Below are positions 1 through 8,912 of a stretch of 51,792 bases of DNA, in pieces. The notes beneath the pieces were generated by a model. It saw only the letters and a list, made by a program, of their open reading frames with translations. It searched no databases and was not told the origin of the DNA. Both the position numbers and the translations under genes were made by a program. Origin of the DNA: an uncultured Pirellulaceae bacterium. GTDB taxonomy: Bacteria; Planctomycetota; Planctomycetia; Pirellulales; Pirellulaceae. How positions within the stretch are numbered: position 1 is the first letter of the stretch; every line of letters begins with the position of its first letter. The stretch spans positions 1 through 51,792 of the forward strand of contig CALHPU010000012.1 in NCBI GenBank assembly GCA_938036435.1. Reading direction: 5' to 3'.

Positions 1-14
1 GCTGCGGTAGAACG

Positions 15-145
15 CTAGTGGTCTGTCAACATTTAATTTCAGGGTAGCTGGATTCGCCAGAATTCAGTTCAGCAGTATAAAACCGAAGTCTGGCGACTCC
101 GGCTACGATGACACACTCTAACTTCCATCCCTGACAAACCACTAG
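15..145. repeat. Nested inverted-repeat element (MITE/REP-like), copy 1
   Basis: The outer arms are 14 bases at 15-28 (ctagtggtctgtca) and 132-145 (tgacaaaccactag), complementary at 13 of 14 positions. Inside them lies a second inverted repeat, 44-65 against 85-106, complementary at 19 of 22 positions, with the core attcgccagaattc. The same core flanked by tagtgg/ccacta recurs at 33756-33819, so this is a dispersed family and not a chance palindrome. It has no coding capacity. It could be a miniature mobile element or an extragenic palindrome that folds into a long hairpin in RNA. Confidence 0.65.
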
Positions 146-422
146 TTTGGGTGGAGCTTGTGTCCCATGTTTGCGTATTCTCCAATGCTTGATCTTAAGG
201 TACCCCCGCCACCATGCTCACGTTAGCTCAACGACTGCGAGATTCAATCGCGTAAACATGCCCGAGATTGCTCGCCGCATTTCTCGGTAGCGTGTGGAGC
301 ATGGTCACAAAATTGTAGAGCCCAATGATGGCCTGAGTATTCATTAAGTTTTGAAGAAGCCAAACGCGGAATCATAACTATTAGGAAGTGAGAAACAGCA
401 TCAGCGAGTACATTAGCAGGAA

Positions 423-456
423 AGGCCGCCACTACGTGTTACCGTTTTGGCGGCCT
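423..456. other. Hairpin with 9-bp perfect stem
   Basis: Bases 423-431 (aggccgcca) pair perfectly with 448-456 (tggcggcct) across a 16-base loop. Neither side has a strong run of T; the minus-strand side has only three. A second hairpin follows at 464-486 (ttggctc/gagccaa, 9-base loop). They may be a weak terminator pair for a gene to the left of the window or a structured leader, but no adjacent gene is visible to decide. Confidence 0.35.
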
Positions 457-790
457 CTTAGGTTTGGCTCAGAGAAGAGGAGCCAAGGAATGACTTCGCA
501 CTGAAGCTATCGTCAAACAAGCATCTCCAAATTAGTCTCACTGCTAATTACTTAAAACAAAATCTGCATTGACGCATGCATGTTAATGCTCGCTCATCAC
601 TTGGCGAACGATCCATCGAAGATCCAGTCAAGCATTCTTCTCATTTGACGGGCCGTGGCTCCTTTCGCAAAACAAGTTGCTCGGCCCGGATGGTGTTGGT
701 TAAGCTTACAGCAATCCTACCGCCTCTCGCACAGAAGGTTGATAGAGTCGCCTTCGGAGATTCGATCGAAAAGAGGCGTCCGCGCAGATG

Positions 791-3268
791 CTAAAAGAGC
801 GTCGTTTGCCTTTTTGTAGATGAGGCAGTGGTGAGTGTGCCAATGATTCGGCCTGCTGCTGCCACGCCACTAAGGAAGGCACCTTCGACACGCGCTCCGC
901 TGGCCCAATCGCCGCAAGCAACAGCCGTTACCGTTTCATCAGCAAAGAAACCATCGGCAGCCGGATCCGTTGGGATTGCATACTTCCAGCGGTGTGATCG
1001 CAAGTGATTGTGGGTTGTCGCCGAAATTCCAGTAACCCGCCAGAACTCGTTCAGCATCATCTGCGCGACGTCATTCGGATCATCTTCCCAGTGCTGCTTG
1101 GTCCATTCAGGGCCAGCGTGAATGACGACGTGTTCATCATCGTGGCTGCGTCGGTGCTTGGTGCTGTTTCGCGCTGCCCATGAAAGAAAGCTCTCATGGA
1201 GAAACGCTCCCGCCCACTGGTCAGTAATCGGTTTGTCAAATGCGACCATGGTCGCCCAGCACGGACTCATATCAATCTTTGAAATCTTGTTAGCCAAATC
1301 AGTGAATCCAGTTAGCAGCTCAGCCGATTGCGCTGCCGGGGCCGAGACAATCACTCGATTGAACTTGCCCAAAGATTTATTGGTGTCAGAGTCAACGAAG
1401 ATTTCGACGCCGTTTTCGATAGGAACAATTTTTTCAACACGCGTCCCAGTTTTTACTTCGATATTGGCAGCAAGATGTTTGCAGATCGCATTCATGCCGG
1501 GTACCGCGACAAAGCGATCGCTGCTTTGAGATTCAGATTTGATCACGCCGGACTCAAGTACCACAATTTTTTGTTTTTCATCGACTTGTTTGTTTGGCCA
1601 ACGAGACACAAGACCTTGTTCGATCCAAGAGTCGACGTGGCGGATGAAGTCCCGATTTCGCGCCGTGAAGTATTGTGCACCGTGGTCAAATGTCTGTTGC
1701 GCTTCGGAATCACCAATGCGACGCGTTGACATGCGCCCTCCGACTCCGCGCCCTTTCTCAAAAACTGTGACGCGCACTCCATGATCTTGCAGTGTCCTCG
1801 CCGCCATTAAACCTGATATCCCCGCTCCTATGATTGCAATCTTGATCGGTGAATCAAAATGTGGTTTGGCTACTTTTTCTTGGTACTGTGTCGTGTCTAA
1901 GCGACTTGCGTGGATTTGTGTTGGCCGCGCCCGGACTGTGCCTATCACTTTCTGCTCGGGTTCAAACGGACGGTCAAACTGCCCCAGACACCACAAGATG
2001 CCTCCATAAGATGCGGGATCACGACCGTCCAGAGCGTAGCGGTGGTTGAGGTCGATAATGGTTTGCAACGCATGACGAGGATCTTGGTTCCAATTCAAAA
2101 TGGCTTTGCCCCAAGTCATCCGCACATTATTGTGAAGCTCGCCGTGCATCAGAAGAGATTTTTGGGCTGCATTCCAAAACGCGTCGTTGGTTTCGCCCCG
2201 CGCTAACTGCTGGTTGCTGTACGTTTCATGCCGAGTGTCGTTTGCGTGGCTTTCAAGAGTCTGACGTGCCCAATCGGGCAGCGCTGACCATTGATCGTGA
2301 TCGGGATGGTAAAAGCAAAACGCGTAGGCAAGTTCTCGCCAGATCAACAATTCATCGAGATACTTTTCTGACCCTGCGGTATCGAACTGTGCCGCCTCGC
2401 GCGCGATACGAAACGGCGAGACCATACCGTAGTGTAGGTAGGGCGACATTCGACTGACACCGTCAAGCAACGCGTTATTTCGTTGCTTGGCGTAGCGGCC
2501 GATTCTTTTTTCTTTAAACTCATCCCAGCGATGGTAGCCAGCGAAACTTCCTCCGACGGTGTCTACCACTGGCCCGACGGCATGATCAATTTCGCATCGA
2601 CAAACCAGTTCGCCAAGATCTGCGGTTTGGAGATCGAGCGTCTCGAAAGGCAAATTTGTCAGATCAAACGGACGAGTCTCGGCGGCTAGGTCTAGCTCCG
2701 GCCACTGGCGCGTCAACCGTTGGGCATAGATATTCATCGTAGCGCTGCGGAATTTAAAAGCGCGTGTGTACGCCTTCTTCACCAACTGCATTGGCGCCAC
2801 GCAAGCGGTATCGACGCTGATGATCGGCGTTTCAGTTTTCTGCTTTAGGGCCTCAACAAAACGCCTTGGCGGGTCAACCGGAAAGTCTTCGGTGACGACC
2901 ACTTGAGACATGTTCGCCAGATCGATTAAGTGTGGTCTGCGATCTTCGCGCGTTGCCAGATGAAACGCGTAGGAGATGGCCAGTTTTTCAAATTCCTTTT
3001 GAACGTCTCGAGCCCCTTGAAGCATGAACGTATGATGCCGGTCGGAGGCGTAACGATAGTGTTCAGAAATGGCGTGGTACACCAGCAGCGGAATGCCGTT
3101 TTGGTCGGCCAGCCAGCGGGCGACATCTAGCGCAGGGTTTTCATCGCTGCGTACAGCGGTTCGCATCCAGTAAAGCACGAAGGGGAGATCGGATTCGATT
3201 GCCGAGGCAGATTTTTGGCCATGAATTCTGGCGCGCTCCAGCAAGTGTCGAGGAAGTGAATCAATCAT
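791..3268 (-). CDS. Class II photolyase fused to a renalase-like FAD oxidoreductase
   Basis: About 825 residues. The first ~450 read as a class II cyclobutane-pyrimidine-dimer photolyase, which uses light and FADH to split UV dimers. They show the class II FAD-pocket signature around residues 404-428 (LNHRYALDGRDPASYGG, then WCLGQFDRP). A short linker leads to a second, complete flavoprotein: the Rossmann motif GAGISG lies near residues 481-486, a VFEKGRGVGGRMSTRR segment follows, and a C-terminal CGDWASGARVEGAFLSG FAD motif ends it, as in renalase/NAD(P)-dependent amine-oxidase-like proteins. The frame is open up to 3355, but that start would overlap the upstream gene. The ATG at 3268 begins MIDSLPRHLLERAR, like ordinary class II enzymes, and leaves a 46-bp gap. 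The oxidoreductase half might reduce or recycle flavin for the repair half; this is inference. Confidence 0.88.
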   Translation of the reverse strand: MIDSLPRHLLERARIHGQKSASAIESDLPFVLYWMRTAVRSDENPALDVARWLADQNGIPLLVYHAISEHYRYASDRHHTFMLQGARDVQKEFEKLAISYAFHLATREDRRPHLIDLANMSQVVVTEDFPVDPPRRFVEALKQKTETPIISVDTACVAPMQLVKKAYTRAFKFRSATMNIYAQRLTRQWPELDLAAETRPFDLTNLPFETLDLQTADLGELVCRCEIDHAVGPVVDTVGGSFAGYHRWDEFKEKRIGRYAKQRNNALLDGVSRMSPYLHYGMVSPFRIAREAAQFDTAGSEKYLDELLIWRELAYAFCFYHPDHDQWSALPDWARQTLESHANDTRHETYSNQQLARGETNDAFWNAAQKSLLMHGELHNNVRMTWGKAILNWNQDPRHALQTIIDLNHRYALDGRDPASYGGILWCLGQFDRPFEPEQKVIGTVRARPTQIHASRLDTTQYQEKVAKPHFDSPIKIAIIGAGISGLMAARTLQDHGVRVTVFEKGRGVGGRMSTRRIGDSEAQQTFDHGAQYFTARNRDFIRHVDSWIEQGLVSRWPNKQVDEKQKIVVLESGVIKSESQSSDRFVAVPGMNAICKHLAANIEVKTGTRVEKIVPIENGVEIFVDSDTNKSLGKFNRVIVSAPAAQSAELLTGFTDLANKISKIDMSPCWATMVAFDKPITDQWAGAFLHESFLSWAARNSTKHRRSHDDEHVVIHAGPEWTKQHWEDDPNDVAQMMLNEFWRVTGISATTHNHLRSHRWKYAIPTDPAADGFFADETVTAVACGDWASGARVEGAFLSGVAAAGRIIGTLTTASSTKRQTTLF

Positions 3269-3314
3269 GCAGCAGGGTTTTTCATTCGGGCTGATGTTCA
3301 GACATGCTGTGGCA

Positions 3315-3566
3315 TTATCCGCGTTGACTTTTGCAGCGAAAGCGTCCCACGACAAAAGATCGTTTGGACAAGTGTTTTGTGTTTCTCCCTGTTGTTCGTT
3401 CTCGCCATAGTCGAAATGAGGAGGGTTTGAGGTGCCTGCGCATGAGTTTGATGACCTGTCCGGGCGCTAAACCAAACTGCTCGGCGATGGCATCGAAAGT
3501 GGTGCGGTCTTCCCAAGCCATCTGGATGATTCGATCGACTTGAGCCTCAGTTAATTGGTTGATCAT
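3315..3566 (-). CDS. TIGR03643 / DUF2805 family small protein
   Basis: 83 residues. The N-terminal two thirds match the recalled DUF2805 pattern: LTEAQVDRIIQMAWEDRTTF, then FGLAPGQVIKLMRR, then LKPSSFRLWRERTTGRNTKH. The middle resembles a helix-turn-helix, so nucleic-acid binding is possible, but no function is established to my knowledge. It lies 10 bp downstream of the DUF2256 gene and 46 bp upstream of the photolyase fusion, all on the minus strand, which suggests a three-gene transcription unit linked to photorepair. Confidence 0.85.
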   Translation of the reverse strand: MINQLTEAQVDRIIQMAWEDRTTFDAIAEQFGLAPGQVIKLMRRHLKPSSFRLWRERTTGRNTKHLSKRSFVVGRFRCKSQRG

Positions 3567-3576
3567 CGTGGTCCTG

Positions 3577-3732
3577 CTATTCTTTGGGCTGGCAGCTCGA
3601 TGAGGCGTGCTGCCGCCGACAGCGTTTGCTACAGTATTTGACTTCTTCCCAAACCCGCGCCCATTTTTTTCTCCAAACCATTGGCTTGCCGCACTCGACG
3701 CAGATTTTACGGGGAAGGTGCTCCTTATTCAT
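3577..3732 (-). CDS. DUF2256 zinc-ribbon small protein
   Basis: 51 residues. The protein begins [17 protein letters not shown] and continues with [20 protein letters not shown], so it has two CxxC-type pairs (CVEC and CSKRC) that would bind one zinc. This is the recalled DUF2256 pattern, commonly about 50 residues. It is the first gene of the minus-strand group DUF2256, DUF2805, photolyase. In marine bacteria and cyanobacteria DUF2256 genes are often found near photolyase/cryptochrome genes (recalled knowledge), which supports a shared role, but the molecular function is unknown. Confidence 0.85.
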   Translation of the reverse strand: MNKEHLPRKICVECGKPMVWRKKWARVWEEVKYCSKRCRRQHASSSCQPKE

Positions 3733-3820
3733 CTCAGACTAACCGCAAAATCGATTGCTTGACAACTTCTGCCAGAATTAACCGCGGTCGCATGTTTCTG
3801 AAGTGAATTGGCGGATCGGA

Positions 3821-5029
3821 TCAATTTGCTGGATTTATCACCGACCGCTTGGGAAGCGATAGAGCGAGCCCGAATCCTGTCGCCGCGAGTGCAGCCAAAA
3901 GGGTGAATGCAAGATCATAGGTGTGGTACTGGTCGAACAAACTACCGGCAATCACTGGCCCGGCAGCACCACTGACGGTGCCAGTAAACAATACCGTGCC
4001 AAAAATCGCACCGTGTGATTTCATTCCAAAATACTCCGCCACCGACGGCGAGACGGCTGTGAACAATCCACCGTGCGCCACGCCGTAAACTAGAGCTACA
4101 GGGAACAACCAATAATATGAGTCGGTTATGCGCAATGTCAGCAAAGCCAATAGCAATGCTGCGAGGCAAGCGGAAAGGACGATACGCGCTTCGAAACGAT
4201 CGATTAAATATCCCACCATTAAACGCCCAACGATACTTGCAGCCCCGAGCAAAGAAAGCACCAATGCGGCTGTCTCCTTGACCATGCCCAGATCCGTAGC
4301 ATGCGCGACGATGTGTAGGGGAATGGTCATTAGCGAAGGAATGAAACAAAATTGAATCGCGCAAAATATCCACATTAATCTTTCGCCACGCGCTTGTTTG
4401 AAACTCATACCATTGTCGTCGTCTTGTGTTTGCTGCGCGTTGCCAATCGAGGATTTGATAAAAGGTTTGCGTTCTATGGCTTGCGCTAAAGCTATCAACA
4501 GCAATCCCGCGAAAACGCCAAGGTACGCCAGTGCGTTTCGCCAACCTGATGTTGCGATCAGAAAAGTCACTAGCAGCGGTACCAGTACCTGCCCGCAGGC
4601 GCTGCCAGTTTTGACGATCCCGGTTACTATCCCACGGCGATTTGGATACCAAGTTGAAACGGTAGAAAGTGTCGCAACATCGTGCGTTGCAAATCCTAGC
4701 CCGACCAAGAAACCGTAGCACAGAAGCAAATGCCAAGGATCGGTCATGCCGGACATCGAAAAATAGCCGATGCCCGTGGTAAGTCCGGTTGCTGCCAATA
4801 CCCAACGAGGCCCAAACCGATCGGTGAGGTTTCCCGCGACCATTGCAAAAAGCCCCATCACGAGAACCGATAACGAAGAGGCACTCGATAGCAGTGTGCG
4901 CGACCAACCAAGATCTTCTTCGAGTGCTTTGAAGAATACCCCGTAACCAAACATCATCCCAATCACGATCGACTGAGTCAGAAAAGAAGCGGTTAAAACA
5001 CGAATTGGAGGCGTTAGAGTTTTAGCCAT
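3821..5029 (-). CDS. MFS transporter (monocarboxylate/oxalate-formate type)
   Basis: About 402 residues with some twelve hydrophobic segments. The loop between helices 2 and 3 carries the MFS signature (GNLTDRFGPRW), and the second half repeats it (GRLMVGYLIDRFEARI). Helix 1 contains GYGVFFKALEEDLGWSR, and the sequence WYPNRRGIVTGIVKTGSACG is typical of the monocarboxylate and oxalate/formate antiporter branch. The ATG at 5029 (MAKTLTPPIRV) starts just before helix 1 and is preferred. The frame stays open to 5167, adding 46 residues that look non-membrane and are probably untranslated. Substrate unknown. The neighbours concern photorepair and give no hint of it. Confidence 0.82.
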   Translation of the reverse strand: MAKTLTPPIRVLTASFLTQSIVIGMMFGYGVFFKALEEDLGWSRTLLSSASSLSVLVMGLFAMVAGNLTDRFGPRWVLAATGLTTGIGYFSMSGMTDPWHLLLCYGFLVGLGFATHDVATLSTVSTWYPNRRGIVTGIVKTGSACGQVLVPLLVTFLIATSGWRNALAYLGVFAGLLLIALAQAIERKPFIKSSIGNAQQTQDDDNGMSFKQARGERLMWIFCAIQFCFIPSLMTIPLHIVAHATDLGMVKETAALVLSLLGAASIVGRLMVGYLIDRFEARIVLSACLAALLLALLTLRITDSYYWLFPVALVYGVAHGGLFTAVSPSVAEYFGMKSHGAIFGTVLFTGTVSGAAGPVIAGSLFDQYHTYDLAFTLLAALAATGFGLALSLPKRSVINPAN

Positions 5030-5412
5030 GCGGTCGCTGAAACAGGCCCAATGCTGAGGGAAAGTGGTTTGGCCGGTGATTGGGAGAGTTGTGGATGCTA
5101 GAAATTGAACAGAGTCCGCTTTACTGTGTTTCGACAATGTATGTAACCAACTGTTTTGATGCGGCACAAAAAGTAGAAAATCTCTATTTTTTGAGCCAAA
5201 TTTGAACGAACAAAGGCTGCCAAAGATCTCAATTTGACCTGCCCTCTGTCAACCGGTTGAGACTCCCCTTCCCTCCTCGGTAAATTTTTCTAGTTACTGC
5301 CATGAATCTTCTATTTGATGGCGGGAACAATTTGACCAATTCGAAATCAGGTTAACGCGCTTGGTGTAATACGGTCCCATAGCGGTCTGTTTCAACTCGG
5401 GATTCGTACGCA
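5030..5412. promoter_or_regulatory. Divergent intergenic region
   Basis: This region separates the minus-strand MFS gene from the plus-strand photolyase, so it should hold both promoters. No convincing -35/-10 pair with normal spacing, operator or riboswitch was recognised. If the longer MFS start at 5167 is used, the gap shrinks to 245 bp. Confidence 0.4.
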
Positions 5413-6924
5413 ATGACAGTTCAGCTAGTTTGGTTCAAACGTGATTTGAGAATAAAGGATCACGTGCCTTTGGCATCGGCAGCGAAAGCCGGTAGAGTCA
5501 TTTGCTTGTACGTCTATGAGCCCGAGATTATCGAGGCTGAAGACTTCGACGCAGCGCACCTGAATTTTATCAACGAGTCGTTGATTGAGTTGCGAAAGAA
5601 TCTTCGTCAACTTGGTGGCAAATTGTTTCTGCGAACTGGTCGGATGCCCGAGGTTCTCGATGACCTGCACCGTGAAACCCAATTCGCAAAAATTTGGGCT
5701 CACGAAGAAACGTTCAATTACATCAGTTACCAACGTGATCGCCGTGTCCGTGCTTGGGCGAAAGCCAATTCTGTTGCACTTGAGGAGATTCCGCAATACG
5801 GAGTCATACGAAGGCTCGACAGCCGCAACGGCTGGGCGAGGCAAAGTAGTCAACGGATGAACCAACCTCTCACTCTCGCGCCGAAGCAGATCCAATTGAC
5901 TCCTGAAATCAACGCGCTGTCGCCGGGAGAGATTTGCTCCCCCAGTCGTTTTCAAGTCCGCTCGTTCGATCGAGTAAGTGTTCAATCCGGGGGAGAGACA
6001 AACGCGATAGATTGCCTTGATTCGTTTCTTGACTCAAGGGGTGTCAACTATCGCACCGACATGTCCAGTCCTCTAACGGGAGAGGCCGGGTGCAGTCGGT
6101 TGAGTCCATTCATTGCACATGGCAACATCTCGATGCGGACAATTCATCATCAAACAGAGGCTCGAGTGAAAGAGTTAAAAGAGCAGCGAAAATCGGGAAT
6201 CGAAATTGGACCGACATGGCTGAAGTCTCTTTCGTCTTTCCGGTCACGGCTCAGCTGGCATTGTCATTTCATGCAGAAACTAGAAGATGAGCCCGAAATC
6301 GAATTTCAAAACTTCAATCGAGCATACGACGGTTTACGAGAAGACGAATTCAACGAAGAGCATTTTGCCGCTTGGTGCGATGGTAGGACCGGGTATCCGA
6401 TGGTGGACGCCTGCATGCGTGCTTTGCATCAAACAGGTTGGATCAACTTTCGAATGAGAGCCATGTTGGTGTCGTTCACCTCGTATCATTTGTGGCTGCA
6501 TTGGCGACGGCCGGCCCTTTATTTAGCGAGGCTGTTTCTCGACTACGAACCGGGAATTCACTACAGTCAAATCCAGATGCAGGCCGGCGTGACGGGAATT
6601 AACACCGTCAGAATCTATTCTCCGATCAAGCAAGTTGTTGACCAAGATCCCCAAGGAGTTTTTATTCGCCGGTTCTTGCCTGAACTGTCAGAGGTCCCGG
6701 ACAAGCATCTTGCCGAACCTCACAAAATGAATTCAATGGAACAAACGTTGTTTCAATGTCAAATTGGCCAGGACTATCCTTCGCCGGTTGTGGATCATAA
6801 GATTCGATATAAAGCCGCCCGCGATCGAATGCACAACTTGAAAAAGTTGCCACAATCCCGAGAGGCTTCGGAAAAGGTCTTCCAAAAGCACGGGAGCAGG
6901 AAGACGCCGATGCGGCGGAGGTAA
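5413..6924 (+). CDS. Cryptochrome/photolyase family protein (FAD-binding)
   Basis: 503 residues. The N-terminal alpha/beta photolyase domain begins VQLVWFKRDLRIKDHVPL and runs to about residue 160; it normally holds an antenna pigment. The helical FAD domain (roughly 230-470) has WCDGRTGYPMVDACMRAL starting near residue 322, then GWINFRMRAMLVSF, which is the class I-like FAD pocket. In place of the usual TGNDARNRYFN stretch it has GVTGINTVRIYSPIKQ followed by DPQGVFIRRFLPEL, marking a divergent subgroup. It may repair DNA or sense blue light; sequence reading alone cannot separate these. The C-terminus is basic (SRKTPMRRR). It is the second photolyase-type gene within 6 kb. Confidence 0.88.
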   Translation: MTVQLVWFKRDLRIKDHVPLASAAKAGRVICLYVYEPEIIEAEDFDAAHLNFINESLIELRKNLRQLGGKLFLRTGRMPEVLDDLHRETQFAKIWAHEETFNYISYQRDRRVRAWAKANSVALEEIPQYGVIRRLDSRNGWARQSSQRMNQPLTLAPKQIQLTPEINALSPGEICSPSRFQVRSFDRVSVQSGGETNAIDCLDSFLDSRGVNYRTDMSSPLTGEAGCSRLSPFIAHGNISMRTIHHQTEARVKELKEQRKSGIEIGPTWLKSLSSFRSRLSWHCHFMQKLEDEPEIEFQNFNRAYDGLREDEFNEEHFAAWCDGRTGYPMVDACMRALHQTGWINFRMRAMLVSFTSYHLWLHWRRPALYLARLFLDYEPGIHYSQIQMQAGVTGINTVRIYSPIKQVVDQDPQGVFIRRFLPELSEVPDKHLAEPHKMNSMEQTLFQCQIGQDYPSPVVDHKIRYKAARDRMHNLKKLPQSREASEKVFQKHGSRKTPMRRR

Positions 6925-6945
6925 TCAGCGAATTGGCATCGTAGT

Positions 6946-7134
6946 TCAATGACGTTTCTTGCTCTTCCAAGTTCCGCCGTACTGGTAGTGCACATTGTTC
7001 GGCTTGACATCTTTTATGCAGCCCTTGCATACAAACATCCAGTCACCGTTCTGTGTGGCACGAATGCGAAAGAGTGTGTCATGCTCTTGTTTACAACGAT
7101 CGCACGTCTTTGAGCGAATTCTTTTGACTTGCAT
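6946..7134 (-). CDS. Small zinc-ribbon protein, conserved hypothetical
   Basis: 62 residues. Two CxxC pairs (KTCDRCKQEH and FVCKGC) imply one bound zinc, and the protein ends HYQYGGTWKSKKRH. Similar short proteins with a closing YGGTWK(A/S)KK motif are recalled from cyanobacteria and planctomycetes; the function is unknown. The frame is open to 7281, but the upstream extension shows no family features and would overlap the preceding gene. The ATG at 7134 leaves a 22-bp gap to the membrane protein upstream, so the two are probably cotranscribed. Confidence 0.75.
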   Translation of the reverse strand: MQVKRIRSKTCDRCKQEHDTLFRIRATQNGDWMFVCKGCIKDVKPNNVHYQYGGTWKSKKRH

Positions 7135-7156
7135 GAAACGATTAACCTTTTTCAAC

Positions 7157-8299
7157 TCAATCAGTCGGGAGCATCGTCCAAAGTTCGGGGCGACCGACAT
7201 TGCAGTGAACTGAGCGTGAAAGAAATCCAAGACATGCCCACGAGAAGAACAGGGTTGTCCTAGCAACATTCCAAGCACCAAAACCGCGTACAGGCTGTTC
7301 GGGGTTGCGGCTGGTCACGTTCGGAACTGGGTGGAAGATTGTTTCGATCCACGGTGACCGGTCGGGCTCACCGTCTTGCAATTGATCCATCGTAAAAGCA
7401 GTTTTCGAAATTAGATCCGCTGGCATGCCCTGTTGCTGCAACTGGCTGTCGATCTCGAGTGACGCGCTGCGGCTGAGTGTCGGCAAGGTCAGCAAGCCTA
7501 AAAAAGACCAAAGCGTAAAACCACTAATTGTCGTTGCAAGCCCAGCGACAGTGGCGAGACCAGTTTCGGAAATTAGCGAACAAACTAGAAAGCCGCATAC
7601 GTTCCACAAGAAAGCAACCATCAGTCCTCGAGAGTAGCTGCCACTGTTTACAGCGGTTGCTCGACGAGCGATCGCGGTGGCGAGTTGTTCTTGCGAGAAG
7701 GAAAGCCAAGCTTGTGGGATCACGATTTGGGCGCGTTTTCCAAACCCTACGATACCGCCGGTGAAACCGATGTCTTTGTGTTTGACCACAACGGTATGAG
7801 GGACATTTGTCTGCCATGACTGAGTCAAGCTGGTCGCTTCGAGCAGTTTCTTTGAAGTTTGTTCTGATCGCACTTCTCGATGAAGCAACCGCCGGTTGCG
7901 AATGCTGAAACAGCAGACAATCCCAACACTGATCGTCGCGAGTGCTCCGACTAATCCGTAGGCTTGGGCACTTAAGATGATTGCCGAACCAAAACATAGA
8001 AAAAAGAAAGCCTGTGTAAACGCCGCAGCAGAATACTCTTTCAGCCATGTTCCAAATGCTTGTTCGGACTTTTGAAATCTTCGTGGCAGCAAATACCCGC
8101 CTAAGTAATCAAACGGAAACAACCACACCATGAAAATGCCGGTCAACGCGGCAAGCTGAAGGAATTCGAGTCCACCATAATGAGCGTCACTTGAGAGGAA
8201 TCTCTCCGGCCAACCGAAGACCAATGCAATGAAAGCTATCGTCACAATAGAGCCGACTCCAGTGACTCCGAGCCAAAGACGTGATCGGGCGTAGCTCAT
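7157..8299 (-). CDS. Membrane protein resembling M48 peptidases but lacking HExxH
   Basis: 380 residues with about six hydrophobic segments: near residues 10-30, 45-70, 90-110, 113-130, and two between about 225 and 275. The middle soluble part looks like the core of M48 (HtpX/Ste24-type) peptidases: GIVGFGKRAQIVIPQAWLS is followed by FSQEQLATAIARRATAVNSG. In active family members the equivalent helix reads about L..VLAHELGH; here no His-Glu-x-x-His is present. Proteolysis is therefore unlikely, and a pseudoenzyme or scaffold role is inferred. The assignment to the M48 fold is by eye. The gene lies immediately upstream of the small zinc-ribbon gene on the same strand. Confidence 0.65.
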   Translation of the reverse strand: MSYARSRLWLGVTGVGSIVTIAFIALVFGWPERFLSSDAHYGGLEFLQLAALTGIFMVWLFPFDYLGGYLLPRRFQKSEQAFGTWLKEYSAAAFTQAFFFLCFGSAIILSAQAYGLVGALATISVGIVCCFSIRNRRLLHREVRSEQTSKKLLEATSLTQSWQTNVPHTVVVKHKDIGFTGGIVGFGKRAQIVIPQAWLSFSQEQLATAIARRATAVNSGSYSRGLMVAFLWNVCGFLVCSLISETGLATVAGLATTISGFTLWSFLGLLTLPTLSRSASLEIDSQLQQQGMPADLISKTAFTMDQLQDGEPDRSPWIETIFHPVPNVTSRNPEQPVRGFGAWNVARTTLFFSWACLGFLSRSVHCNVGRPELWTMLPTD

Positions 8300-8525
8300 T
8301 ATGAAATCTCAGTGTCTGTTGGTTGGCGGATCTTCCTCCTCGGTTGTTCAACCGAAATGGGTAAGGTGTTGTAACCGCAGTCACTAATTTGCTGTTTGTG
8401 GAAGAGCGTGTGGGTGTTGTTCAGTCGTGGGGCAACGCCGTCGAAGTCTCAGGACTGGCGTAATGGTGGAGGGTGCATCCTCAAACGACAGCGCTGTTTG
8501 CGAGCGACGAACTGTCGCCTAGCTT

Positions 8526-8684
8526 TTAATTATCTAAGGCATCGATTTGTTTCCTCAGTTCCTCTGCTTCCGCCGCCTTCTGATCGCTCTTCGAACGGTT
8601 TACGTGCGACAGTTCGTAAGCCTCTTGTAGCAGTTTTGCATATTTGGCCTCGAGTTTTTCTTTTTTCGTTTTCATTCCGAACAT
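8526..8684 (-). CDS. Lacal_2735 (DUF6435) family small protein
   Basis: 52 residues: MFGMKTKKEKLEAKYAKLLQ, then EAYELSHVNRSKSDQKAAEA and EELRKQIDALDN. This is the recalled Lacal_2735-type pattern, a short charged helical protein with YxKLLxEAYxLSxxNRxKSDxKxAEAEE. It is predicted to be one coiled-coil-like hairpin in the cytoplasm; the role is unknown. It lies alone between two membrane-protein genes. A longer open frame on the opposite strand over the same bases has no recognisable character. Confidence 0.82.
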   Translation of the reverse strand: MFGMKTKKEKLEAKYAKLLQEAYELSHVNRSKSDQKAAEAEELRKQIDALDN

Positions 8685-8912
8685 GTTTGTTCTCCGTTGT
8701 GTTTTCTTCTATCTCGGACACTAACCGTGAATGACCCACCGAGTCAACCAACCGAGCCAAAGTTGTCTAAACGAGGTTTTACTTTGTCGCAAAACGTTGT
8801 GTGATTGCCCGATCGACGGTTGAGACCCATCTGCCGCAAGAAAGTAACAGGAAACCCACCTGCGAGCGGACAAGATCGCAAATGTGCTGTTTGGCCGAAG
8901 AGGAACCCTTCA

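Larger units (their letters stand above)
1..790. other. Gene-poor stretch at the left edge
   Basis: No convincing gene is seen. The few short open frames have no recognisable family, composition or ribosome site. The stretch holds a nested inverted-repeat element near its left end and two adjacent hairpins around 423-486, listed separately. The right border is the 3' end of the minus-strand photolyase fusion. Confidence 0.5.

Noticed and set aside
244..794. Short open frames in the left-edge region (62 and 72 residues)
   Set aside because: No ribosome site, no recognisable domain and poor composition.
3942..4907. 321-residue minus-strand open frame inside the MFS gene
   Set aside because: It overlaps the transporter in another frame, is rich in Arg/His/Cys and matches no family. 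The transporter frame has clear membrane helices.
8396..8734. 112-residue plus-strand frame over the Lacal_2735-type gene
   Set aside because: The minus-strand 52-residue protein matches a known small family; the plus frame has no family character.
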